A stretch of DNA of 8,209 nucleotides, taken from positions 1 through 8,209 of the forward strand of contig DAOVAK010000094.1 in NCBI GenBank assembly GCA_030671095.1. Direction: 5' to 3'. A program made the translations under genes and the position numbers. A model generated the notes under the pieces. It saw only the letters and a list, made by a program, of their open reading frames with translations. It was not told the origin of the DNA and did not search any database. Positions 1 through 7,163 of this stretch are shown here, piece after piece. This DNA comes from Deltaproteobacteria bacterium. Its GTDB lineage: Bacteria; Desulfobacterota; DSM-4660; Desulfatiglandales; HGW-15. Positions within the stretch are counted from its first letter, which is position 1, and each line of letters opens with the position of its first letter.

Positions 1-12
1 GGGTTTGGACAT
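1..12 (-). CDS. Start of an unidentified gene leaving the left edge (partial)
   Basis: On the minus strand an ATG at 12-10 is preceded by a perfect AGGAGG ribosome binding site (25-20) at a 7-nt spacing. Only four codons (Met-Ser-Lys-Pro) lie inside the window, so no function can be given. It has the same orientation as the five upstream genes but is separated from metF by 366 bp containing a palindromic repeat and a plausible promoter, so it may be transcribed independently. The strong RBS is the only evidence; a chance match is possible. Confidence 0.5.
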
Positions 13-132
13 AATGGAACCTCCTCATCGTTTATCAAGAAAAAAGTGAGCTAAAGTGATTAAAATGCCTAAATTTGAGCCAGGAAAATGCAAGCGAGCA
101 ATGAAAACCTTCACACTGAATCAGCACTTCGA

Positions 133-161
133 TTTATAGCAACTCCAAAAAATTTAAGCAA
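133..161 (-). promoter_or_regulatory. Candidate sigma70-type promoter for the gene at the left edge
   Basis: Read on the minus strand there is a -10 element TATAAA (138-133) with an extended TGC just upstream, and a weak -35 TTGCTT (161-156) at the ideal 17-bp spacing. It would give a leader of roughly 115 nt before the ATG at position 12. The -10 is good (5 of 6) but the -35 matches only 3 of 6, and the region is AT-rich, so a chance occurrence is quite possible. Confidence 0.35.
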
Positions 162-203
162 CTTAACAACTCAACCCGTCAACTATTTACTAAGAGGAAC
201 ACA

Positions 204-342
204 AAATAGATTACATAAGAAGTGTCATTGTGAGGAGCCTTAGCGACGAAGCAATCTCTCCAATAAGTTTAACCGTGAGATTGCGTCGCTCCCTTCTGTC
301 GCTTGCAATGACAATAGTTGCCGTTATAGATGTAACCTATTT
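204..342. repeat. MITE-like palindromic repeat (139 bp)
   Basis: The outer arms 204-216 (AAATAGATTACAT) and 330-342 are reverse complements at 12 of 13 positions. Inside them, a longer imperfect pair (223-258 and 277-313) starts with TGTCATTG and ends with GCAATCTC, meeting its complement GAGATTGC...CAATGACA. The inner arm resembles the widespread bacterial intergenic repeat of the type GTCATTGCGAGGAGCGAAGC...GCAATCTC; that family resemblance is from memory. It encodes no protein. As RNA it would fold into a long hairpin just downstream of metF and could stabilise the 3' end or reduce readthrough. Confidence 0.75.
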
Positions 343-378
343 TTTCCCTCAGTAGTAACTACTCACCCACTCGACTGA

Positions 379-1311
379 TTACTCGACTTCAGGTCTTGGG
401 TAGAGACCGGCTTGCTCCACGATCTCCGGGACCTTCTCTTCCCATTCAATGGCCATCACGTGAAATCCACTCACGCCTTCCACTTCTTTGAGCCGTTGAA
501 TGCTCTCTACACAGATCTTGAGCCCCTCCTCGGCCTGTTTCTCTTTGGGTACCCCACTCATTCTTTTTACCACCTCATCAGGCACATCCATCCCCGGGAC
601 CCTGTTCTTCATGTATTTGGCCATGCCCGCTGATTTAAAGGGGGTGACACCAGCCAAGATGTACACTTTCTCGTGGAGGCCTCGCTCACAGACCTGTTTC
701 ATCCAGAGCTCAAATTTATCCAGATTGTATATACACTGGGTCTGTATAAATTCGGCCCCAGCTGCTATTTTTTTGGCAAGGCGAGGAACCCGAATTTCAA
801 AGGGATCGGCAAAGGGATTGGCAGCCGCTCCCACAAACATTTGGGGCGGCCTCTCAATATCATCTCCTCCCAGGAATTTGCCCTCATCCCTCATAAGTCT
901 AACCGTCTGAATCAACTGTATGGAATCGATATCAAAGACGTTCTGGCCCTGGGGGTTATCCCCGAATTGTTGGTGATCACCAGAGAGACATAGGATATTG
1001 TTGATATCGAAGGAGGCGGCTCCCAGGATGTCACTTTGCAGGGCAATTCTGTTTCTGTCCCGTACGACCATCTGGAGCACCGGTTCTAGACCCATCACCT
1101 TCAGGCGGATGCAGGCGGCCAGGCTGCAAAGCCTGGTCACTGAAGTCTGGTTGTCAGTGATATTGATAGCATCCACATAGTCCTTGATCATTTCGGCCTT
1201 TTTGGCGATGGCCTCCCCATCGCTCCCTCTTGGCGGACCGCATTCAGAGGTTACTGCCTGATGACCTGCTTTGAGGATTTTTTCCAGCTTGCTCGGTGTC
1301 TTTGTGTTCAT
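379..1311 (-). CDS. metF: Methylenetetrahydrofolate reductase MetF (canonical copy)
   Basis: A 310-residue TIM-barrel flavoprotein of the MetF family, which interconverts 5,10-methylene-THF and 5-methyl-THF in the methyl branch of the Wood-Ljungdahl pathway. Visible signatures are the catalytic-Glu strand (Ser-Glu-Cys-Gly-Pro-Pro, Glu23), the RDRNR segment (84-88), the Ser-Gly-Asp motif with Asp112 where E. coli MetF has Asp120, and Thr-Gln (191-192) matching the folate-contacting Gln183. The start chosen is the ATG at 1311, not the in-frame ATG at 1368: it overlaps the metV stop as ATGA, has GGGAGG 10 nt upstream, and gives a family-typical N-terminus. The 4-nt overlap implies translational coupling and a MetV-MetF complex. 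The MetV partner and the lack of any NADH domain of its own suggest that it takes electrons from MetV. It ends in TAA. Confidence 0.93.
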   Translation of the reverse strand: MNTKTPSKLEKILKAGHQAVTSECGPPRGSDGEAIAKKAEMIKDYVDAINITDNQTSVTRLCSLAACIRLKVMGLEPVLQMVVRDRNRIALQSDILGAASFDINNILCLSGDHQQFGDNPQGQNVFDIDSIQLIQTVRLMRDEGKFLGGDDIERPPQMFVGAAANPFADPFEIRVPRLAKKIAAGAEFIQTQCIYNLDKFELWMKQVCERGLHEKVYILAGVTPFKSAGMAKYMKNRVPGMDVPDEVVKRMSGVPKEKQAEEGLKICVESIQRLKEVEGVSGFHVMAIEWEEKVPEIVEQAGLYPRPEVE

Positions 1312-1976
1312 TCTTGCACATCCTCCCTGACCACTTTTCTGGGTCCACCCGCCCGTTCGGTGGACCAATCCTTGATGGGTGTTAGCTTCTCATAGTCTTC
1401 CATTTTTCCCAGCTCAGCAAGGCGGTCTAAAATCAATTGCCAGCCGCACACCAAATCTTTGTCTATCTCGCAATGTCCCTTTGTGGAGCCCCCACATGGG
1501 CCGTTGAAAAGCCTCTTTGCGCATCGGGAGACAGGGCATATTCCACCAGTCCTGGCCAGGATACACTGACCGCAGCCTTGACAGCGTTCCGTCCAGACGC
1601 CCCTTTCCTCGGTGACACCCATGAAACAGGTATCCACGCCGGGCAAGACAGGCGTGCGGAGATATTTTTCAGCCATAAATTGCACGCCCACCCCACAGGC
1701 GAGGGACAGGACCCCGTCATATTGATCAATGATGTTTCTAATCTCTTCCAGATACTCATGGTCACACTGACGTTCCAGGGTCACTTCATCAATTTTTATG
1801 TCTTTCCCTTGATTCATGAAATACATGCGAAGGGCGGAGGCCAGAACAGCCACCTCTTTTTTTCCACCCGACTCACAGACGGTGACGCATTCATTGCAGC
1901 CGACAATGAGTAGCTTTTCAAAATCTTTTACCTCTTCAATGATCTCCTCGATCGGCTTGTTTTTTGCCACAATCAT
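1308..1976 (-). CDS. metV: MetV, cysteine-rich partner of methylene-THF reductase
   Basis: A 222-residue protein matching the methylene-THF reductase C-terminal/zinc-binding family (MetV of acetogens). The N-terminal part has Gly-Cys-Asn-Glu-Cys-Val-Thr-Val-Cys (Cys27, 30, 34), then Cys71, Cys94 and Cys117. The C-terminal part carries a dense Cys cluster (132, 135, 138, 147, 152, 161, 169, 177), including CQGCGQC and NGPCGG, suited to FeS clusters and zinc. In Moorella-type complexes MetV passes electrons to the flavin of MetF. The start is ATG 1976 with GGAGG 9 nt upstream. Its TGA stop overlaps the metF start (ATGA), so this UGA is a true stop. It follows mvhD after a 130-bp gap containing an inverted repeat. 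The role as electron relay between MvhD/HdrA and MetF is inferred from that complex. Confidence 0.9.
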   Translation of the reverse strand: MIVAKNKPIEEIIEEVKDFEKLLIVGCNECVTVCESGGKKEVAVLASALRMYFMNQGKDIKIDEVTLERQCDHEYLEEIRNIIDQYDGVLSLACGVGVQFMAEKYLRTPVLPGVDTCFMGVTEERGVWTERCQGCGQCILARTGGICPVSRCAKRLFNGPCGGSTKGHCEIDKDLVCGWQLILDRLAELGKMEDYEKLTPIKDWSTERAGGPRKVVREDVQE

Positions 1977-2015
1977 ATATCAAAACCTCCGATAGGATTG
2001 TCGATTATGGATTGC

Positions 2016-2088
2016 GAATTAAGGAATTGAGGAATTGAATGTGTAACTCCGTTGCAACAATTTCTATAATCCCTCAATTCCTAAATTC
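2016..2088. repeat. Inverted repeat in the mvhD-metV gap
   Basis: Arms 2016-2032 (GAATTAAGGAATTGAGG) and 2072-2088 are reverse complements with a single mismatch (16 of 17), separated by 39 nt. The core 11 bp (2022-2032 with 2072-2082) is perfect. The right arm runs into tandem copies of an 8-bp unit AATTCCTA. It could form an intercistronic mRNA hairpin, for example a processing or stability element. No T-run follows on the transcribed strand, so it is not a standard terminator. The gap is AT-rich and non-coding. Confidence 0.7.
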
Positions 2089-2106
2089 CTAAATTCCAGA
2101 ATTCCC

Positions 2107-2538
2107 CTACGCTGCCTTTTTTTTCTTGACCAGCTTGATAGGATTAGGTCCTAAGGCTCTAATCTTTTCGTTCATTTCCGTTGCGAACTGGGCAAACTTT
2201 TGACCCTCACTTGAAGAGAGATTATACATCTGGACCCTCTCTCCCCCGATCCCTATGCTTTCCAGGATCTTTTGGGCCTGTTCCACCCGTTTTCGGGCCC
2301 TCAAATTACCGCTGTTAAAGCGGCATTCACCGTCCAGACAACCCACCACATAAGCCCCGTCGGCCCCCTTCTCAAAGACCCTGAGGAGGTGGATGAGATC
2401 CACTTTTCCGGTACACGGCACACCCACTATCCTGATCGTGTCCGGGTAATTGAGGCGCATGGAACCTGCCAGGTCCGCTGCCGTATATCCTCAAGCTTGA
2501 CAACAGAACGCGATAATGATCGGTTTGAAATCTTCCAT
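2107..2538 (-). CDS. mvhD: MvhD-type [2Fe-2S] electron-transfer subunit, selenoprotein
   Basis: A 143-residue protein of the MvhD/FrhD (methyl-viologen-reducing hydrogenase delta subunit) family, which bridges HdrA to a partner enzyme. Without recoding only residues 27-143 would be called, from the ATG at 2460. Reading upstream in frame through the UGA at 2493-2491 restores the family N-terminus MEDFKPIIIAFCCQA-U-GYTAADLAG, where Sec16 replaces the last Cys of the usual CCxxC motif. Other conserved cysteines are Cys42 (VPCTGKVD), Cys67 and Cys72 (GCLDGEC). The C-terminus is basic (KKKKAA) and ends in TAG. The start ATG at 2538 overlaps the hdrA stop (TAATG), with GGAAGGAG 7 nt upstream, so it is translationally coupled to hdrA. 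Sec-containing forms (VhuD) are known in methanococci. There is no hydrogenase here, so the likely partner is MetV/MetF (inference). Confidence 0.93.
2461..2476 (-). promoter_or_regulatory. Putative bacterial SECIS stem-loop in mvhD
   Basis: In the mRNA, fourteen nt after the UGA (2493-2491), GGACCT pairs with AGGTTCC around the 3-nt loop GGC, with one bulged U on the 3' side. An outer GCA/TGC helix can extend it. The loop starts 21 nt after the UGA (20 nt between) and has G first. Both fit the general bacterial SECIS rules: loop 16-37 nt from the UGA and a G in the first two loop bases. The bulged U recalls the one needed by SelB in E. coli fdhF RNA, although there it lies on the 5' side. 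Folding was done by eye. Confidence 0.7.
2491..2493 (-). other. In-frame UGA recoded as selenocysteine (MvhD Sec16)
   Basis: The UGA lies between CCQA and GYTAADLAG, in the frame that joins the ATG at 2538 to the rest of MvhD. The family has Cys at this position. Homology is continuous on both sides, so a simple nonsense mutation is unlikely. Confidence 0.9.
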
Positions 2539-5500
2539 TACAAGACTCCTTCCAGCAGCGCATCCAGCTTGCTCATAACCTGATCATCCTCATACCAGTT
2601 GAGCTCGATGACCTTGGCCGGGCACTCGGCCGCGCATATGCCGCAGCCACGGCAGAGGGCCGGATCAATTTCACTCACCCCATCCTTATTGATACGGGGT
2701 ACGTCAAAGGGGCAAGAGCGCACACAAATGAGACATGATGCGCATCTCTCTTGATCCACTTTGGCAGTCACCACAGATAGGGTGATCTCCGCCTGGGAGA
2801 GGAAGGTTGCAGCGCGTGAGGCCGCAGCCATGGCCTGGGAGATGGACTCTGAGATAAGTTTTGGACCATGCGCTGTGCCGCAGACAAAGATACCCTCACT
2901 GGCCATATCCACAGGACGCAGTTTTACGTGAGCTTCCATGAAATATCCATCCTGATTTCGTGGCACCTTGAGGATAGAGGCCAGCTCCTCTGTCTCCTCG
3001 GCTCTCATGCCGGCACTCAAGGCGAGCAAGTCGGCAGAGATTCTCAGATCCCGCTGAAGCACATGATCCCTCAAGGTAACGCGGAGGCCATCCTCAGCCG
3101 ATTCCACCTGAGGGGGGGCATCTAAGTCAAACCGGAAGAAGAGGACCCCTTGTCGCCTTGCCTCTCGGTAGTAGTACTCCAATTCTCCATAGGCCCGAAT
3201 GTCACGATAAAGGATGTAGACATTGGCCTCCGGATTGAGTTCTTTGATGTGCAAGGCACTCTTAACAGCGCTCTGGCAGCATATCCGAGAACAGTTGGGA
3301 TGTTCTTCGTTTCTTGAGCCCACACATTGAATCATGACCACGTCCTGGAGATCATCTGCGCCTTTTTCCTCCAGAAACTTATCCAACTCGATCTGAGTCA
3401 AAACCCTGCTATCCTCTCCGTAGAGGAACTCACGCGGCACATATTCACGGGCTCCTGTAGCCAGGATGGTCACACCATGATCAATTTTCCTCTCGTACAT
3501 CCCTGGACCCACCATCACCTCGGTGGTGAAATTTCCTTTGAATCCACTAAAACCCACAATGAGCGATTCGGTCAATGCCTGGATCTTTTCGTGGTGGGTC
3601 ACCCTATCAATGAGCTCAAGGACGTGTTCTTGAATACTGGCGCCTTCGATGGTGTGTGTCAATTCCCTGGCAAGGCCTCCCAACTGAGCCTCCTTATCAA
3701 CGATCACCACGTCAAATCCCTGATCAGCCAGGCCAAGTGCAGCACTCATGCCGGAGATTCCTCCTCCGATCACAAGGGCCCGCTGATTGACAGAGATCCT
3801 TTTTGCCTTGAGAGGCTTCAGCAAGGCCGCCCTGGCCACTGCCATTCTGACCAGGTCCTTGGCTTTATCGGTTGCAGAGACAGGATCGTCGCCGTGTACC
3901 CAGGAGTCTTGATTCCTGATGTTAGCCATTTCAAAGAGATACCGGTTGAGACCGCATGCCTGAAGGGTCTCTTGGAAGAGGGGTTCGTGAGTCATGGGAG
4001 AGCAGGCCGCCACCACAACCCTGTTCAGCCTCTCTTCTCTGATCACATCTCTCATCGCATCCTGGGTATCCTGGGCACAGGTAAACAGGTTTTGATCCAC
4101 ATGAACCACGTGGGGGAGTTTGGAGGCACACTCGGCCACGCCAGGCACATCGACCACCCCACCAATATTGGTCCCACAGTTACAGACGAATACCCCAATC
4201 CGAGGATCCTCCTCTGATACATCCAACTCCTCCGGGATCTCTTTGCTCCTCACCTCGGTTCCCCGCGCCGCACTGAGATCTGTGCTTACGGCGCAAGCTG
4301 CCGCGCTCGCTTCCATGACAGATTGGGGGATATCTTTTGGTCCCTGGAAAGCACCACAGACGTAAATCCCTTCCGTGGAAGTGGCTACGGGATAAAAAGG
4401 ATCGGTTTGGCAAAACTCTCCCTCGGTTAAATCGATGTCTAGTTTTCTGGCCAGGTCCATCGCTTCTGGGGATGACTCCATCCCAACGGAGAGGACCACC
4501 ATGTCGAACCGTTCCTGATGGATGTCACCGTTCTCATCAGAGTACTGAATGAGAAGATCGTCGCTTCCCGGTATGGGGTCAATGGTGTGCACTCTGGAAC
4601 GTATAAAGCGGACCCCATGCTTTTCCCGGGCATTATTGTAATACAGCTCAAAGTCTTTGCCATAGGTCCGCATATCCATAAAGAAAATGGCACAGTCCAG
4701 GTCATCGTCTGCATGTTCCTTGGTAATGACAGCCTCTTTTATGGCGTACATACAGCAGACTGAAGAGCAGTAGGCATGGTCGCACTGGTTCATATCCCTA
4801 GAGCCAACGCATTGCAACCAGGCGATTTTTTTCGGCTCTTTTTCGTCAGAGAGCCGCACAAGGTGCCCCATGGTGGGCCCGGAGGCTGACAATATCCTTT
4901 CAAACTCCAGTGAGGTGAGCACATTCGGGAGTGCCGCATAGTTGTATGTTTCAAATTTCGAGGGGTCAAAGGGTCGAAAGCCGGGGGCCAGAACCATGGA
5001 ACCGACCTTCACTTGGATGGTCTCAGGCTGCTGAGCGTGGGTCTGTAAAGTCACTGCTCCAGGACCGCAGGCCTCAACACACTGGTAGCATTCACAACAA
5101 TATCCGCAGTTCAGACAACGATGCGCCTCTTCCTGACCCCTCTTTTCGTCATACCCCAGTTCCACTTCCTCAAAGTTGCCCTTTCGTTTCTCAACAGGTA
5201 ACTCTGGCATCTTCGCCCTTGCCCTCTGGGGCTCAGCCTCCGGAATCGGGCGATAAACCGGGTTCTCGTTGGCAATGGGTTCCCGTCCTTCAGACATATC
5301 CTGTCCGTCCAGGTATCGGACAATGGACTCAGCCGCTTCTCGGCCTCCAGCAATGGCACCGATAGCCACCCAGGGTCCGGTTTGCACATCTCCACCCGCA
5401 AAGACACCCTCGCAACTGGTGGCATAGGTGATTGGATCCACCTCAATGGTTCCCCAGCGGGAGAAGTCCAGTCCCACAGTATCCTCAAAAGCGGCAAGAT

Positions 5501-6989
5501 TTGGCCTCTGACCGATGGCCGGAATGAGCTGATCGATCTCTATCTCATACTCGCTCCCTGGGATGGGAATGGGCCTTTTCCTGCCGGATGAGTCAGGCTC
5601 CCCCAGCTCCATCCGGATGCAGCGCAGACCCACCACTTGGCCGTCATGGACGAGCACCTCCTGGGGAGCAGCGAGATAGGAGATCTTAACGCCTTCTGTT
5701 TCTGCGGCCTGAATCTCCTCCTCCCAGGCCGGCATCTCTGCGCGGGTTCTTCGGTAGATGATGTTGATCTCCTCCGCTCCTAGTCGCACACCAGATCGGG
5801 CCACATCAATGGCCACATTGCCGCCACCGATGATGGCCACTTTTTTCCCTACAGCAGTCTGGCCGGTCAGGTTTACCTCCCTCAGGAAATCCACACCCTG
5901 GCGAACGCCGTTCGCTTTCTCGCCTGGTATGCCCAGATCAATGCCCCTGTGGGCCCCGGTAGCAAGATAGACGGCTTTGAAACCCTGTTGAAAAAGATCA
6001 TCAATGGTCAATTCTGGACCTAAAGGTGTATTCGTCTTGATCTCCACACCCAGATTCGTGATGAGCTCGATCTCCTGGTCCAGGATCTTTCGGGGGAGAC
6101 GGTGCTCGGGAATGCCCACGCGCAGCATGCCGCCCGCCTCGGGAAGGGCGTCGAAAATGGTGGATAGAACCCCTTTACGGGCCAAGTGATAAGCAGCGGA
6201 AAGCCCTGCCGGGCCTGAGCCAATGATGGCCACCGTCTCCTTCCTCGCGGGGAGGCATTGGATCTCGATCTCCCGGGGATCAAATTGATCGGCTGCCAGT
6301 CGTTTGAGGTCCCGGATGGCCACTGGGTCATCGACCTCGCATCGGCGGCAGGCATCCTCGCAACCATGGGGGCAAATCCTCCCGAGGACGCCGGGCAAGG
6401 GAAGATCTTCCATGATAATCTTAAGGGCCTCTCTATATTTGCCTTGCCCAACCATCTGTACATACGCCTGTACATTGAGGCCTGCTGGGCACGCTAAACG
6501 GCAGGGGGCCTTGTCCGCCTTCTGTATGGCGAAAGCCCCCGGTATGGCTTGTGCATACTTCTTATATGCGGCCCGTCTTGTGGTAAGCCCCTGGTCGTAC
6601 TCGCTGGGTAATACCACCGGACATGCAGACACACAGTCGCCACATGCCGTACACTTTGCAGCATCAATGTAGCGGGGGGTTTTCCGGATGGTAACGGTGA
6701 AATTCCCTTTGGATCCCTCAATCTTCTCCACCTCAGCACAGGTGATCAGATCGATATTTAGATGCCGGCCGACCTCGACCAGTTTGGGAGAGAGAATTCA
6801 CATGGCACAATCGTTGGTAGGGAACGTCTTGTCCAGTTCGCTCATGACCCCGCCAATGGCGGAGGACTTTTCCACCATCTTCACCAGATAACCAGAATCA
6901 GCCAGATCCAGGGCTGCCTGCATTCCGGCGATGCCTCCGCCGACAACCATGACGGAGCCAGAGATTTCATGGAGTTTTTCGTTGGTCAT
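2538..6989 (-). CDS. hdrA: HdrA-type electron-bifurcating flavoprotein with inserted GltD-like module, selenoprotein
   Basis: About 1483 residues when the UGA at 6800-6798 is read as Sec64. Domains in order: (1) HdrA flavin fold, GGGIAG at 17-22, with the active motif Cys61-Ala-Met-Sec64 followed by ILSPKLVEVGRH; (2) a [4Fe-4S] motif CTACGDCVSACP (Cys113-123); (3) an inserted GltD-like oxidoreductase, roughly 160-610, with FeS Cys (163, 167, 206, 210, 214, 217), FAD motif GSGPAG (257-262), pyridine-nucleotide motif GGGNVA (388-393) followed by RRTR (413-416) suggesting NADPH, and FAGGD; (4) a Cys-rich cluster (625-641) and the rest of the first HdrA, including QCVGSRD and CSSVCC; (5) a second HdrA from about 930 with FVCNCG, CSP and GGGISG (1075-1080), lacking the CxxC motif; (6) a C-terminal 2[4Fe-4S] ferredoxin (Cys1416-1456). 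It likely splits or merges electrons between NAD(P)H, ferredoxin and MetVF (inference). ATG 6989 has a weak AAGGG site; an in-frame stop at 7016-7014 rules out extension much further upstream. It ends TAA, overlapping mvhD. Confidence 0.95.
6765..6782 (-). promoter_or_regulatory. Putative bacterial SECIS stem-loop in hdrA
   Basis: Fifteen nt after the UGA (6800-6798) the mRNA can form a 7-bp stem CTGGTCG/CGGCCGG (with two G-U pairs) closed by the tetraloop AGGT. The loop starts 23 nt after the UGA (22 nt between) and has G in its second position, satisfying the general bacterial SECIS constraints. The AGGU loop echoes the AGGUCU apical loop of E. coli fdhF. The element also codes for LVEVGR, which is conserved in HdrA, so the RNA and protein constraints overlap. 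Folded by eye. Confidence 0.75.
6798..6800 (-). other. In-frame UGA recoded as selenocysteine (HdrA Sec64)
   Basis: The UGA follows TNDCAM and precedes ILSPKLVEVGRH. HdrA proteins normally read Cys-x-x-Cys-Ile-Leu here, so the UGA replaces the second Cys. The 63 codons before and 1419 codons after share one frame, and no other stop lies between 6989 and 2540. Sec-HdrA is known from methanococci and sulfate-reducing deltaproteobacteria. Confidence 0.93.
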
Positions 6990-7012
6990 TAATTTTTCCC
7001 TTTCGAATTGCA

Positions 7013-7035
7013 GTTAGCGAATGCCTTTCGTTAAC
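7013..7035. repeat. Short palindrome upstream of hdrA
   Basis: GTTAGCGAA and TTCGTTAAC flank a 5-nt centre: GTTA/TAAC and CGAA/TTCG pair, with one mismatch between them. It lies 24 bp before the hdrA start codon, where it could be an operator or an RNA hairpin in the leader. Nothing in the sequence identifies a cognate regulator. Confidence 0.45.
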
Positions 7036-7055
7036 ACCCTTTATGAGCTAATTTC

Positions 7056-7161
7056 AAATGTCAAAATCGAAATGCCAAATGAAATCCCAATGCCCAAAAC
7101 CCAAGAATTGAAATTTGTCATTTGACATTTATTTGAACTTTGAGCTTTGTCATTTGGCATT
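7056..7161. repeat. Interleaved inverted repeats in the gap before hdrA
   Basis: Two perfect inverted repeats are interleaved: AAATGTCAAA (7056-7065) with 7121-7130, and AATGCCAAATGA (7071-7082) with 7150-7161. Because the arms alternate (L1, L2, R1, R2), the two pairings form a pseudoknot-like topology or compete as alternatives. A small TGTCA-TT-TGACA palindrome (7116-7127) overlaps the first right arm. The arms share variants of one motif, CAAATGNCAAA, so this may simply be a cluster of degenerate intergenic repeats of the kind common in deltaproteobacteria. No ORF is present. Confidence 0.6.
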
Positions 7162-7163
7162 AG

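Larger units (their letters stand above)
13..378. other. AT-rich intergenic region
   Basis: This 366-bp stretch between the metF stop and the next minus-strand start has no convincing coding region. It holds a MITE-like inverted repeat (204-342), a candidate minus-strand promoter (133-161) and an RBS (20-25). Its base composition is clearly more AT-rich than the neighbouring genes. No canonical rho-independent terminator for the metF operon is seen: the hairpins near 350-370 are followed on the minus strand by an A-run, not a T-run. Confidence 0.7.

Noticed and set aside
343..378. Rho-independent terminator after metF
   Set aside because: A small AGTAG/CTACT hairpin exists, but on the transcribed strand it is followed by an A-run, not a T-run.
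1308..1310. The TGA ending metV as a third selenocysteine codon
   Set aside because: It overlaps the metF start in an ATGA junction, the MetV C-terminus is complete, and the downstream codons in that frame show no MetV-like continuation.
1312..1368. metF starting at the ATG at 1368
   Set aside because: The extra 19 residues lie inside the metV coding region, lack family similarity, and the ATG at 1311 has a good SD and an ATGA overlap.
2107..2460. ATG at 2460 as the start of mvhD
   Set aside because: It would remove the conserved N-terminal CCxxC/U motif and leave no good SD. The ATG at 2538 has GGAAGGAG, overlaps the hdrA stop, and restores family length.
3327..4217. 296-codon open frame on the plus strand inside hdrA
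   Set aside because: It is antisense to the well-supported HdrA reading frame, has no RBS or recognisable domain, and is a shadow of hdrA codon usage.
2538..6731. GTG at 6731 as the start of a separate HdrA protein
   Set aside because: The codons between the UGA and this GTG encode conserved HdrA residues (ILSPKLVEVGRH), there is no ribosome binding site, and the protein would lack its FAD motif. Recoding of the UGA explains the data better.
7040..7070. Promoter for hdrA with a perfect TTGACA -35
   Set aside because: TTGACA is present on the minus strand within the repeat, but no acceptable -10 lies 16-18 bp downstream. It is better explained as part of the repeat.
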